Shown: piece by piece, positions 28,590 to 37,536 of the stretch | How the letters are laid out: the number at the start of each line of letters is the position of its first letter | Position numbering within the stretch: position 1 is the stretch's first letter | Assembly (NCBI GenBank): GCA_903820745.1 | Contig: CAIJIT010000347.1 | Span: forward strand, 41,939 to 105,938 | Direction: 5' to 3' | Length of the DNA stretch: 64,000 nt | Origin: an uncultured Burkholderiales bacterium | GTDB taxonomy: Bacteria; Pseudomonadota; Gammaproteobacteria; Burkholderiales; Burkholderiaceae_C | Position numbers and translations under genes: made by a program | The notes under the pieces: generated by a model | What the model was told of the DNA's origin: nothing | Database searches by the model: none | Seen by the model: only the letters and a program-made list of their open reading frames with translations

Positions 28590-30629
28590 TTGCAAGGGCG
28601 CCGCTGCGGGGCTCCTATGATGGGCAAGCATCCAGCATCTCTCAGCCACAGGCCCACCTTGACCGATTCCATCGCCAATCTTCCCGATTCACGCTTCAAG
28701 CGTTACGAATCGCTGCAAGCGGCGCTGAATCTGATCGACCAGGGCTTCACCCTGATCGACAGCAATCTCGGCCTGGTGGCCTGGAATTCGACTTTTCTGC
28801 GCTTGCTCGACTTCCCGGCCGAGATGGCTTATGTCGGAGCGCCGTTCGAAAGCTTCATCCGCTTCAATGCCTTGCGCGGCGATTACGGCAGCGGCGATCC
28901 GCAGGCCCATATCGACGCCCGCATGGCAGCCGCCCGGGCTTTCACCGAGCACCAGATCGAGCGCACAAGGCCTGACGGAACCGTCTTGCTGGTGCGTGGC
29001 CTGCCGGTGCCCGAGCATGGCTTTGTGACCCTGTATTCGGACATCAGCGACCAGCGGCGAGCCCAGGCGCAGATCCTCAAGCAGAACCAGACGCTCGAAA
29101 CCCATGTGGCCGAGCGCACTGCGGAGTTGCGGCGCAGCGAGGCGCAGATGCGCTTGATCACCGACTCGATCCCGGCCCTGATTGCCTATTCCGACCGCGA
29201 CCGGATCTACCGCTATATCAACCGCGGTTACCAGGATTGGTTCGGACTCGATCCGGCCGCGCCCGGCAAGGTCAGCGCCAAGGAGTTCCTCGGCGCCGAC
29301 ACCTTTGCCGGCATCAGGCCCTATGTGACGCAAGCCTTCGCCGGCGCGGCCTCCACTTTCGAATATGAAATCCAGCGTATCGACGGCAGCCGGGTGACGG
29401 CCCGCACCACGCTGATTCCGGAGATTTCGGCCAACGGCAAGGTGGCCGGCTGTTTCGAGCTGACTTTCGACATCAGTGCTGAAAAGCGGGCCCAGGATCT
29501 GCTGATCCAGGCGCGCAAGATGGAAGCGCTGGGCCAGTTGACGGGTGGCCTGGCGCATGATTTCAACAATATCCTGACCGTCATCATCGGCAACCTCAGC
29601 GTGCTGGATGAAGCCAGCGGTGGCAAGCAGGCGGTGGCGGATTTCGTCAAACCAGCGCTTGATGCGGCAAGGCGCGGTGCCGGTCTGATCAAGGCCTTGC
29701 AGTCGTTTTCGCGCCGGCAACCGCTGCAGGCCCGGGCCGTCGACATCGTGCCGCTGCTGGAGGCTGGCATCGGTTTGTTGCGCAGCAGCCTGCCCGAAAA
29801 TCTGCAAATCGAGTTGACCGCTGCGGCCACGCCGCTCTGGGCCTGGGTCGATGCGGATCAGTTGCAGCAGGCGCTGCTGAACCTGATTTTCAATGCCCGC
29901 GATGCCTCGCCCGCAGCCGGCCGGATCAGCTTGTGCGCGTCAGCATCTTTGCTCGACGGCGCACAGGCTGCAGACCGGCAACTAACGCCCGGGCCCTATA
30001 TCTGCATCGAAGTCAGCGACCAGGGCAGTGGCATGGACGCGCAGACCTTGGCCCGAGTGTTCGAGCCCTTCTTCACCACCAAGCGGCCGGGTTTGGGCAC
30101 CGGCCTGGGGCTGGCGATGGTGCATGACTTCATCCAGCAGTCGGGTGGCGCGATCGCCATCAAGAGCCGGCAAGGCCAGGGCACCGAGGTTGCGTTATGG
30201 CTGCCGGCCTGTGCGGCCGAGGCCGAGCAACCGCTGCTGGCCGCCGCTGCGGGAACCAGCAGCGCCAGCCGCGGACTGGCCTTGCTGGTCGAGGACGAAG
30301 CCGAAGTCCGCAAGGTGGTGCGGCGCATGTTGCGCGAGCTCGGCTTTGCGGTGATCGAAGCCGGCAGCGGCAGCGAAGCGATGCAGATCCTCGAGCAGAC
30401 CCCGGGTATCGCGCTGCTGCTGTCGGACATGGTGATGCCCGGCGAGGTCGACGGACGGGCGCTGGCTGCCTATGCGAGCGACCCGATCGGACTGCAACAG
30501 ATCCTGCTGATGAGCGGCTATGCGCCGGAACAGCCGGAGCAGCATGGGCAAGGCAGCCTGGTGCCGATCCTGAGCAAACCCTTCACTCGAGCCCAGCTCG
30601 CCGCCAAGCTGGAGGAAATCAGCTCATGA
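28590..30629 (+). CDS. PAS domain hybrid histidine kinase with C-terminal receiver
   Basis: PAS segments, MEALGQLTGGLAHDFNNILTVI H-box, GLGTGLGLAMVHDFIQQSGG ATPase boxes, receiver LLVEDEAEVRKVV...LLLSDMVMPGEVDG. Confidence 0.9.
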   Translation: MQGRRCGAPMMGKHPASLSHRPTLTDSIANLPDSRFKRYESLQAALNLIDQGFTLIDSNLGLVAWNSTFLRLLDFPAEMAYVGAPFESFIRFNALRGDYGSGDPQAHIDARMAAARAFTEHQIERTRPDGTVLLVRGLPVPEHGFVTLYSDISDQRRAQAQILKQNQTLETHVAERTAELRRSEAQMRLITDSIPALIAYSDRDRIYRYINRGYQDWFGLDPAAPGKVSAKEFLGADTFAGIRPYVTQAFAGAASTFEYEIQRIDGSRVTARTTLIPEISANGKVAGCFELTFDISAEKRAQDLLIQARKMEALGQLTGGLAHDFNNILTVIIGNLSVLDEASGGKQAVADFVKPALDAARRGAGLIKALQSFSRRQPLQARAVDIVPLLEAGIGLLRSSLPENLQIELTAAATPLWAWVDADQLQQALLNLIFNARDASPAAGRISLCASASLLDGAQAADRQLTPGPYICIEVSDQGSGMDAQTLARVFEPFFTTKRPGLGTGLGLAMVHDFIQQSGGAIAIKSRQGQGTEVALWLPACAAEAEQPLLAAAAGTSSASRGLALLVEDEAEVRKVVRRMLRELGFAVIEAGSGSEAMQILEQTPGIALLLSDMVMPGEVDGRALAAYASDPIGLQQILLMSGYAPEQPEQHGQGSLVPILSKPFTRAQLAAKLEEISS

Positions 30630-31339
30630 ACAAGCCCTTGCCCGCCGCAATGATCTTTGTCGTTGAGGATGACACCGAAGTCGCCAAACTGGTGGTCGGT
30701 GCGCTGCAGGAATTCGGCTTTGCCACAGAAGCTTTTCGCAGCGGCGGCAGCTTGCTGCGGCGACTGCAACAGGCGCGCCCTGACCTCTGCGTCGTCGACC
30801 TCGGCCTTCCCGACATCGACGGCATCGAACTGGTCAGCCAGATTGCCGCGCTGTCGGGATGCGGGGTGCTGATCCTCACCGGGCGCGGCCATATGGTCGA
30901 CCGCGTGATGGGGCTCGAGCTTGGCGCCGATGACTATATGGTCAAGCCCTTCGAGCCGCGCGAGTTGGTGGCCCGCGTGCGCAGCATCCTGCGCCGCCGC
31001 TCGACCACTGCCGTGCCAGGCAAACAGCGCCGCCATGCGAGCTTTCAGGGCTGGAGCCTCGACTGCGCCGCCAACATCCTGCGCGCCGCCGATGGCAGCG
31101 ATCACCTGCTCGGAACCGCCGAAACCCAGGTGCTGCGCAACTTCCTCGAGCGCCCGCACCAGATCCTCACCCGCGAACAACTGGTCGGCCAACGCGACCT
31201 CTCGCCGCTGGACCGCAGCATCGATGTGCGCATCTCTCGCCTGCGCCGCCGGCTCGAGGAAGATCCCCAGAACCCAAAAATCATCAAGACCGTTTACGGC
31301 GCCGGCTATATGTTCTCGGCCACCGTCACCTGGTCCTGA
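30626..31339 (+). CDS. OmpR-family response regulator transcription factor
   Basis: IFVVEDDTEVAKL receiver, DDYMVKPFEPRELVARVRSIL, winged-helix C-terminus (SIDVRISRLRRRLEEDPQNPKIIKTVYGAGYMF); start overlaps kinase stop. Confidence 0.92.
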   Translation: MNKPLPAAMIFVVEDDTEVAKLVVGALQEFGFATEAFRSGGSLLRRLQQARPDLCVVDLGLPDIDGIELVSQIAALSGCGVLILTGRGHMVDRVMGLELGADDYMVKPFEPRELVARVRSILRRRSTTAVPGKQRRHASFQGWSLDCAANILRAADGSDHLLGTAETQVLRNFLERPHQILTREQLVGQRDLSPLDRSIDVRISRLRRRLEEDPQNPKIIKTVYGAGYMFSATVTWS

Positions 31340-31351
31340 CTCGCAAAAAAA

Positions 31352-31419
31352 TGGGGTCAGAGTGTTTTTAACTGAGCCGCCGCAGGCTGCTCCCCGGGAT
31401 TAAATCGAGTCTGACCCCA
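31352..31419 (+). repeat. 68-nt palindromic repeat, copy A
   Basis: TGGGGTCAGAGT...AGTCTGACCCCA terminal inverted repeats; similar to copies at 32814, 38649, 41269. Confidence 0.85.
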
Positions 31420-31462
31420 GGTACCTGACCCCAGGCACCACCAGGCACCATTCCAGGGTTAA

Positions 31463-31933
31463 TCAGCTTTTCAACCTGTCCGATGCTGATTTGAGATTGC
31501 CCTTGGCTTGAACCAGAGTACCTGCCTTACCCAGGCCAAAGGCGGGCATATTCGCATACACGTTCTCATAGGTACCTGGGCTGGCTTTGTAGGTTTCGTG
31601 CCAAATGCCGACAGTGCCATCGGTGCCGATGGATTTGTTGAAGGCCTGCCAGGCCGGTAAATGCTCGGAGTCCTTGTTTTTGGCATAGTCCATCAATTGC
31701 TCGATGGATCGCCAATATTGAACCAGGATGATGGTGCGTGAAAACCACATCTCATGATGAATGAACCCAAGTTCGGGCTTGGTGTAGAGCTCTTTGAGCA
31801 TTTTTGGCATCGCGCCAAGGACGGGTATCAACTTGTGAAGCATCAAAGGCTTATTGATTCGCATGCCAATCAGAAACACCACGAAGTCGCCCTCCATCTT
31901 CGCGGTCATCCGGTCTTTGTAGATCATTTGCAT
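31463..31933 (-). CDS. DUF4188 domain-containing protein
   Basis: GDFVVFLIGMRINKPLMLHKLIPVLGAMPKMLKELY...MWFSRTIILVQYWRSIEQL. Confidence 0.8.
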   Translation of the reverse strand: MQMIYKDRMTAKMEGDFVVFLIGMRINKPLMLHKLIPVLGAMPKMLKELYTKPELGFIHHEMWFSRTIILVQYWRSIEQLMDYAKNKDSEHLPAWQAFNKSIGTDGTVGIWHETYKASPGTYENVYANMPAFGLGKAGTLVQAKGNLKSASDRLKS

Positions 31934-31985
31934 CCCATTCAGAAATAGAAGATCTTGTGTTTCCGCCCGGCAAATGGCAGTAAAA

Positions 31986-32029
31986 TTGACACCGTCTATT
32001 TATTCTAATCGATATCTAGACACCGTCAA
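31986..32029. promoter_or_regulatory. candidate TetR-family operator pair in divergent promoter
   Basis: TTGACACCGTCTA and TAGACACCGTCAA; inverted relative to each other, 31 bp apart. Confidence 0.5.
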
Positions 32030-32053
32030 GCAAGACTCTTGAAAGTGCCCCAC

Positions 32054-32713
32054 ATGAACGCAAAAAGCCTGGGAAGACCCAAAACCGATCCTTCAAGAGA
32101 CCTCAAACGCGACCTGCTTCTTACCAGTCGACAGTTGTTGGATGAGGGCGGTCCAGCGGCTTTGAGCATGAGGGAAGTGGCAAGGCGTGCCGCTTGCACC
32201 CACCAGGCTCCGTATCACTACTTTGAAAACAGAGAGGCAATCCTCGCATCGCTCGTGGCCGATGGTTTTGACGCTCTGGCTGAGCGCTTGAAAGAGGCCA
32301 ATGACCTAAGCGTCTCCAAGGGATTACGGGCCGCTTTAGTAGCCTCTGGCGCAGCCTATGTCGACTTTGCGCTGGTGCAGCCTGGTGTGTTTCGGATCAT
32401 GTTCAGGCCTGAAGTTTGCGATCCCTCAAGGTTTCCTGCGGTTCAAGCTTCAGGCGCCCGCGCAAGAGATGAGTTGGATCGGCTCAACACCATCGTTCAC
32501 GGCAATAAGGCGCAACCCACCATGGCCACCATACTTTGGGCACATGTGCATGGCCTGGCATGCTTGTTACTGGATGGACCCTTGGCTGTTCAATTTGAAA
32601 CCGAGCTTGAAAGAAAGAAATACCTGCGGAGCGTTGGCGAAAAGTTTGCTGATTTGGTTTTGCCCGAGTCAGTTCCATCGAAAACAAAGCTCATAGCTCG
32701 AGCACATTCGTGA
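32054..32713 (+). CDS. TetR/AcrR family transcriptional regulator
   Basis: N-terminal HTH LSMREVARRAACTHQAPYHYFENREAILASL; divergent from the DUF4188 gene. Confidence 0.9.
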   Translation: MNAKSLGRPKTDPSRDLKRDLLLTSRQLLDEGGPAALSMREVARRAACTHQAPYHYFENREAILASLVADGFDALAERLKEANDLSVSKGLRAALVASGAAYVDFALVQPGVFRIMFRPEVCDPSRFPAVQASGARARDELDRLNTIVHGNKAQPTMATILWAHVHGLACLLLDGPLAVQFETELERKKYLRSVGEKFADLVLPESVPSKTKLIARAHS

Positions 32714-32724
32714 CCTAGAAAAAA

Positions 32725-32881
32725 TGGGGTCAGATTGCAGAAAAAATGGGGTCAGATTGCATTTAACCCGACAGCCGCAGGCTGAACCAAGGGAATAAAC
32801 GGAGTCTAAAAAATGGGGGCAGAGTGTATTTAACTGAGCCGCCTCAGGCTGATCCCCGGGAATAAATCGACTCTGACCCCA
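32725..32881 (+). repeat. tandem/nested cluster of 68-nt palindromic repeat (two degraded units plus one full unit at 32814-32881)
   Basis: Three successive ATGGGG(T/G)CAGA starts; last unit ends ACTCTGACCCCA. Confidence 0.82.
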
Positions 32882-33102
32882 GCAACTGCCCAGTCACTGA
32901 CCCCAGTCACGCAGCGTGTACTCAACCGCCTTTCACCCGTTCAGGCGCTTAAGAAATGGCAGGCTGAAAAGCCTGAATTTTGAGTCAAGCCGGTCTATAG
33001 CCAACCGGAGCTCGGCAAGACCCGGCGCTTCGAATCTTCGAGCAAGCATGTCAAGCCACGACGATCCTTCGGATTTGACTAGCCGGCCTTAAGAAAATGT
33101 GC

Positions 33103-34326
33103 TTACTTCTTGAGAATTTCACCCATTGCCATCTTTCCATTGGAAGCGTCAGGCCCTGCGGCTTGTGGCGCGTAGCAAAAGCCATTGGAGTTGGCGATAG
33201 CCAGTTCCTTGCGTGATATTTCGCCGCTGTAGCAACGCATGGAGGCGTTGTGTTCTTTGACATTCGATGGGAGCACATAGTGGTAGACCCCTTGAGGAAA
33301 CTCGGGGGTCGGACTGGTGATGCCATTGCAGGCGTCCAGTCGGTGGGGTGCGATGGTCTGGCCATTCATGTCCTTGTCGCCATAGATCGGGAAACCGTCA
33401 AGCGCCACACCCATCAGATGCGAGGGGCCGTTACCGTGATCAACCGCGGAAGTTACGCATTCAGACAACCCGTGATAGTGGTAACTGTTGCCCGCGTTGG
33501 TCGGGGTTGGATGTCCATTGCAACGATCAATGAAGCTTGCCGTGATGGCTACCCCTTCGCGGGTCTTGAATGAGTAGGAAGTGTTGTCCTTCAGCGTGGT
33601 GGCCCGGTGGCCCTCAATCTCTGCGGCGCCGAATAGAACAGAACCAGAAATCATGACGCCAATGGCACCGGCGTTTACTGCAGTGGGCACCGAAGCCTTG
33701 CTGGGGCAGATATTGAACTGCATCGGCGCTTGTGCGCCCTGGCCCTGAAAAGGCGTGACCTGCAACGCTATGGAACTGACCTTGGTCAAGCGGGTTCCTA
33801 TGTCTGCCCCCTGCTTCTTGCCGCTTGAGATTGGCGTCAGGTAATAGGCATCGACCGCGTGGCCGGGTCGAGAGCTGGGCCAGACCGTCATGCTGCATTC
33901 GCTGGGAAAGGTGATGGACATGCCGGTTCTCCACGCGGCCTTACGATAACCATCTGCAAGCGAATTGGCAGCATCGGGCTGGGGTGTTACCGAAACAGGG
34001 TTCGATTTTTCACTTGTGCCAGCGGCATTGCTCGCACTGACGACGCAGCCATATTCGACGCCATTCGTCAGCCCAGAAACCTTCAAAGGGCTGACCTCGC
34101 CCCTTGCACTCCGGGCTTCCCCAGCAGCATTGCAGTCAACGACATAGGTGGATATGGCGGACCGCCCGGCGTGCACCGGGGCGACGAACGCAACGGTAGC
34201 ACTGGCATTTCCAGGCCTTGCCGAACTGATCGTCGGCGCCCAGGACAGTTTGCCGAATTCAATGCACCCGGCCAGCCCCATCAAAACCAGCGCGGTCAGC
34301 CCTCCAAAATGGCGCATTGCAGGCAT
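33103..34326 (-). CDS. YHYH domain lipoprotein with N-terminal fibronectin-like segment
   Basis: GNSYHYHGLSECV, GVALDGFPIYGDKDMNG; lipobox LAGC near N-terminus. Confidence 0.85.
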   Translation of the reverse strand: MPAMRHFGGLTALVLMGLAGCIEFGKLSWAPTISSARPGNASATVAFVAPVHAGRSAISTYVVDCNAAGEARSARGEVSPLKVSGLTNGVEYGCVVSASNAAGTSEKSNPVSVTPQPDAANSLADGYRKAAWRTGMSITFPSECSMTVWPSSRPGHAVDAYYLTPISSGKKQGADIGTRLTKVSSIALQVTPFQGQGAQAPMQFNICPSKASVPTAVNAGAIGVMISGSVLFGAAEIEGHRATTLKDNTSYSFKTREGVAITASFIDRCNGHPTPTNAGNSYHYHGLSECVTSAVDHGNGPSHLMGVALDGFPIYGDKDMNGQTIAPHRLDACNGITSPTPEFPQGVYHYVLPSNVKEHNASMRCYSGEISRKELAIANSNGFCYAPQAAGPDASNGKMAMGEILKK

Positions 34327-34329
34327 CGC

Positions 34330-35883
34330 TTACTGCACCAAGAACTGACCCATCAATCCTGCGTCTTCATGATTAACCATGTGACAGTGGTACATATAGG
34401 GATAGGCAGAACCTGCGGCTTCATCGAATTTTGCAACGAAGGTCACTGTCTCGTTGATCGGCACATAGAAGGTGTCCTTCCAGCCACTTTCATACGCTTT
34501 GACTGCATTGCTGCTGCCATTGCGAGAACTGATCTTGAACTGAACGCCATGGATGTGAAACGAATGACCAAAAATGTTTCCACCACTGACCGTCCATGAC
34601 TCCGTCGCGCCCAATGAAACCATCTGATTGATGGTGCTCATGCTGAATCCGACGTTGTTGAATGTGAACGGTGCACCGGGGCCGGTTGCAGTGATGGCAA
34701 GCGTACGCGATTGAGAGGCGGCCGCGGCCGCAGGGAAGTTGTTGCTGACCAAGGCCGTTGGCAAGGCAGTCACTGCGTTGACTGTGGCCGCTGCAACCTT
34801 GATATGCAAAATGTTGAAAGTCTTGTAGTTCAACAGACTGCCAAACTCGCCGCCAGTCGCATTTTCCAGGCCAGCAAAGCCAAAACTCAAGCCCGCATCA
34901 GCGCCGTTATAGGATTTCAGGTCGAGGGTGTTTCCAACGGCATCTCCGCTGAGGTCAAGCAAAATTTCGTAGCGCTCACATGGGGCCATCACCAACCGGG
35001 TCACGGCGACTGGGGCACCGAGAAGCCCGCCATCATTGCCAATGACATAGAAGGTTCGTCCATCACCGAATCCGAGGTTGTAATCGCGCTCGATCTCGCC
35101 GTTCAGAATACGCAGGCGTACGAACTGCTTGGGCAAGGTGACCTGTGCATCCATGACGCCATTGGTCAACATGTAGTCGCCGTAGGCAGTGAGCGCGTAC
35201 TGAAACTGGTTTGCTAAGCCATTGTTCGTGGTGAAACGTCGGCTTGTAAGAATGAGCGGAATATCGTCTGTGCCGTAGGTTCTAGGCAAATTCAATGCCG
35301 CTTCCGCATCATCCTGAACAATGATGAAACCGCCAGCACCCAGGGTAAGTTGCTTTTGGGTCAGCTGGTGCAGATGCGGGTGGTACCAGTAGGTGGCTGC
35401 ATTATTCCTGACAGTGAATGCGTCGGTTAGCCAGCTTGTACCTGCCGCCACGATCTGATGTGGGCCACCATCCACTGGGCCAGGGACCAGCATTCCATGC
35501 CAGTGGGTCGTGGTGTCTTCAGTTAGAGAATTCTTGACCTGCATACGGGCCTGGGTACCCTTTTTCATGACCAAGGTAGGGCCCCAGAAGCTGTTGCCGT
35601 TATATCCGTAGGTCGCTGTCTTGGCTCCTGACTGATATTGAACCGACGAGGCGGCCAACGTGAGTTCATAGGTAGTAACGCCCGCCGATGTAAGCCCTTG
35701 CAAAATTGGAGGAATCCACAGCGTGTTGTAAGACGCCGGGTCTGACGCGGTTGAAGTTTCAGAACTGCTAGAACCGCCGCCACAAGCTACAAGAACTGCA
35801 GATGTGGAGAGAAATCCCCCCGCAATTAATTTCAGACTACCCCTCTTGCTGATTAAATATGGGTCCTTGCGATGGGAATACAT
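34330..35883 (-). CDS. multicopper oxidase, predicted lipoprotein
   Basis: Copper ligand motifs HWHG, YHPHLH, HSFHIHGVQF, YHCHMVNHEDAGLMG; lipobox LVAC. Confidence 0.93.
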   Translation of the reverse strand: MYSHRKDPYLISKRGSLKLIAGGFLSTSAVLVACGGGSSSSETSTASDPASYNTLWIPPILQGLTSAGVTTYELTLAASSVQYQSGAKTATYGYNGNSFWGPTLVMKKGTQARMQVKNSLTEDTTTHWHGMLVPGPVDGGPHQIVAAGTSWLTDAFTVRNNAATYWYHPHLHQLTQKQLTLGAGGFIIVQDDAEAALNLPRTYGTDDIPLILTSRRFTTNNGLANQFQYALTAYGDYMLTNGVMDAQVTLPKQFVRLRILNGEIERDYNLGFGDGRTFYVIGNDGGLLGAPVAVTRLVMAPCERYEILLDLSGDAVGNTLDLKSYNGADAGLSFGFAGLENATGGEFGSLLNYKTFNILHIKVAAATVNAVTALPTALVSNNFPAAAAASQSRTLAITATGPGAPFTFNNVGFSMSTINQMVSLGATESWTVSGGNIFGHSFHIHGVQFKISSRNGSSNAVKAYESGWKDTFYVPINETVTFVAKFDEAAGSAYPYMYHCHMVNHEDAGLMGQFLVQ

Positions 35884-36252
35884 GAGCGCTCCGAAAATCT
35901 ACTGAAAACAGACGGATCTTGAGCGCTGAATGTGTGGGAATTATGTTGTTTTACGCATCCAAAGCGGATGGGCAAAGCCCTTGATGATTTTTCGAAAAGT
36001 TCTCGCATCTCGCCTGATGAAGTCCTGTGGCTCAGCCTGTCTTGGCCGTCAGCCGGTACTGAACAGGCCAAGCCGATGGACAATTCGTTCTCGACGCAAT
36101 TCGAGGATCCTCTTGTAGGCGGGGGTGTCAAGCGCCCGAGAGCCGATTGCGGAAATGGTGTCAGCTAGCATCAACCCGGGCCAGCGCTGTGCCATGTCCG
36201 GGGAAGCAATCGACTCTGACCACCAGGCTGATCGACTAAGGGGCGGGATCGC

Positions 36253-36546
36253 TCAGACGCCTTCGATGATGCGCATATCGCGCACCACCGCATTCGGTCC
36301 AAGTGCCACCAAGGCCAGCTTGTAGCCCGGGCTGTCATAGGCGGCGAGCGCGGCTTCGACGCTGTCAAATTCAATCAGCACGGTGCGTTGCTGAATGCCC
36401 GCCTCCTTCACCGCAGCCGGCAGGCCGCGAGCGAGAAAACGGCCACCGGCGGCGGACAGCGAGGGGCCGGCCAGTTTTGCGTAGGCAGCCAGCGCATCGG
36501 TATCGCTGATGGATTGATAAGCGCTGATCCAGTAAGCCTTGGGCAT
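36253..36546 (-). CDS. DUF1330 domain-containing protein
   Basis: PKAYWISAYQSISDTDALAAYAKLAGPSL...RTVLIEFDSVEAALAAYDSPGYK. Confidence 0.85.
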   Translation of the reverse strand: MPKAYWISAYQSISDTDALAAYAKLAGPSLSAAGGRFLARGLPAAVKEAGIQQRTVLIEFDSVEAALAAYDSPGYKLALVALGPNAVVRDMRIIEGV

Positions 36547-36589
36547 GGTGTTTCCTTCAAAGGTTGATCGAATCGGGATGGGCGAAGTT

Positions 36590-37369
36590 TCAGCTTTCGG
36601 CTTCGACAGGGTAAAGCGGTGCGACCGACAGGCCTTCGACTTGGTGGCGTTGAATCAACTGCGCAACCAGGCCCGACCTTTTGGCTTCTTCCACAAAGGC
36701 GCGCAGAAACGCAGCACCGGCTGAATGTGATTTATGCGTGCCGATCGATTGCTGGATGGCGGTGAACTGCCCCGCCAGAATGCGTGAACCCGGCAGCTTC
36801 TGCACATCGGCCAGCAAGAGCGGACGAAGGCTCGCCATGGCATCCAGGCCATCGCGAACAAAGACCTCGAAGGTGGCATCAAAGCCTTGCGCATGAACAA
36901 GCTTCGCATGCTGGATATTTCGGACCAGCCAGAGGTCATAGGCCGTCCTCTGCGAGACAGCAATTCGAACGCCGGGCCGATCAACGTCCTTGACATCGGT
37001 GAGGGGTGAATTTTCCGGGACGAGGTAGGTGGCCTCGATTTCCACATAGGCGGCGCTGAATGATATTTTTTCGGCGCGGGCCGGTTCCGCTCCAATCAAG
37101 CCGATGTCCCAGACATTGCTCTCCGCAGCATCAGCCAACACACCGGGCGAGGGAAACGAGACCAAGGCCAAGCCGACCCCCAGGTGATCAGCAATCGCGC
37201 GTGCCATGTCAGGCGCCACACCGGTCGGCTCACCAGATGCCGTTCTGCCATTGTTGAGCAGGGAATTGCTCAGATTCAGGCCAGCCCTGAGCACGCCCGT
37301 CGGCGCCAGCTCGCGAATGATCTGCGGGTTGACTTGCAAACTGGAATAAGCCTTGTCGGTGGCATGCAT
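36590..37369 (-). CDS. type 3 periplasmic-binding-fold (transporter substrate-binding domain) protein
   Basis: LRAGLNLSNSLLNN...GEPTGVAPDMARAIADHLGVGLALVSFPSPGVLADAAESNVWDIGLIGAEPARAEKISFSAAY. Confidence 0.82.
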   Translation of the reverse strand: MHATDKAYSSLQVNPQIIRELAPTGVLRAGLNLSNSLLNNGRTASGEPTGVAPDMARAIADHLGVGLALVSFPSPGVLADAAESNVWDIGLIGAEPARAEKISFSAAYVEIEATYLVPENSPLTDVKDVDRPGVRIAVSQRTAYDLWLVRNIQHAKLVHAQGFDATFEVFVRDGLDAMASLRPLLLADVQKLPGSRILAGQFTAIQQSIGTHKSHSAGAAFLRAFVEEAKRSGLVAQLIQRHQVEGLSVAPLYPVEAES

Positions 37370-37536
37370 CGTCGGAAATCTCCTTGTCCTGGCCGCGCGA
37401 AATTCGGTCAATCCGGTCGCGCCTGCCGCATTCTAGGCAATCAGCTTGAAACTGCTTGCCGCATTGACGCGCATTGACGATAACCCCGGCCCGACCTAGA
37501 GTGCGCTACCTTCCCTGCCCACATGACTGTCTGCCT

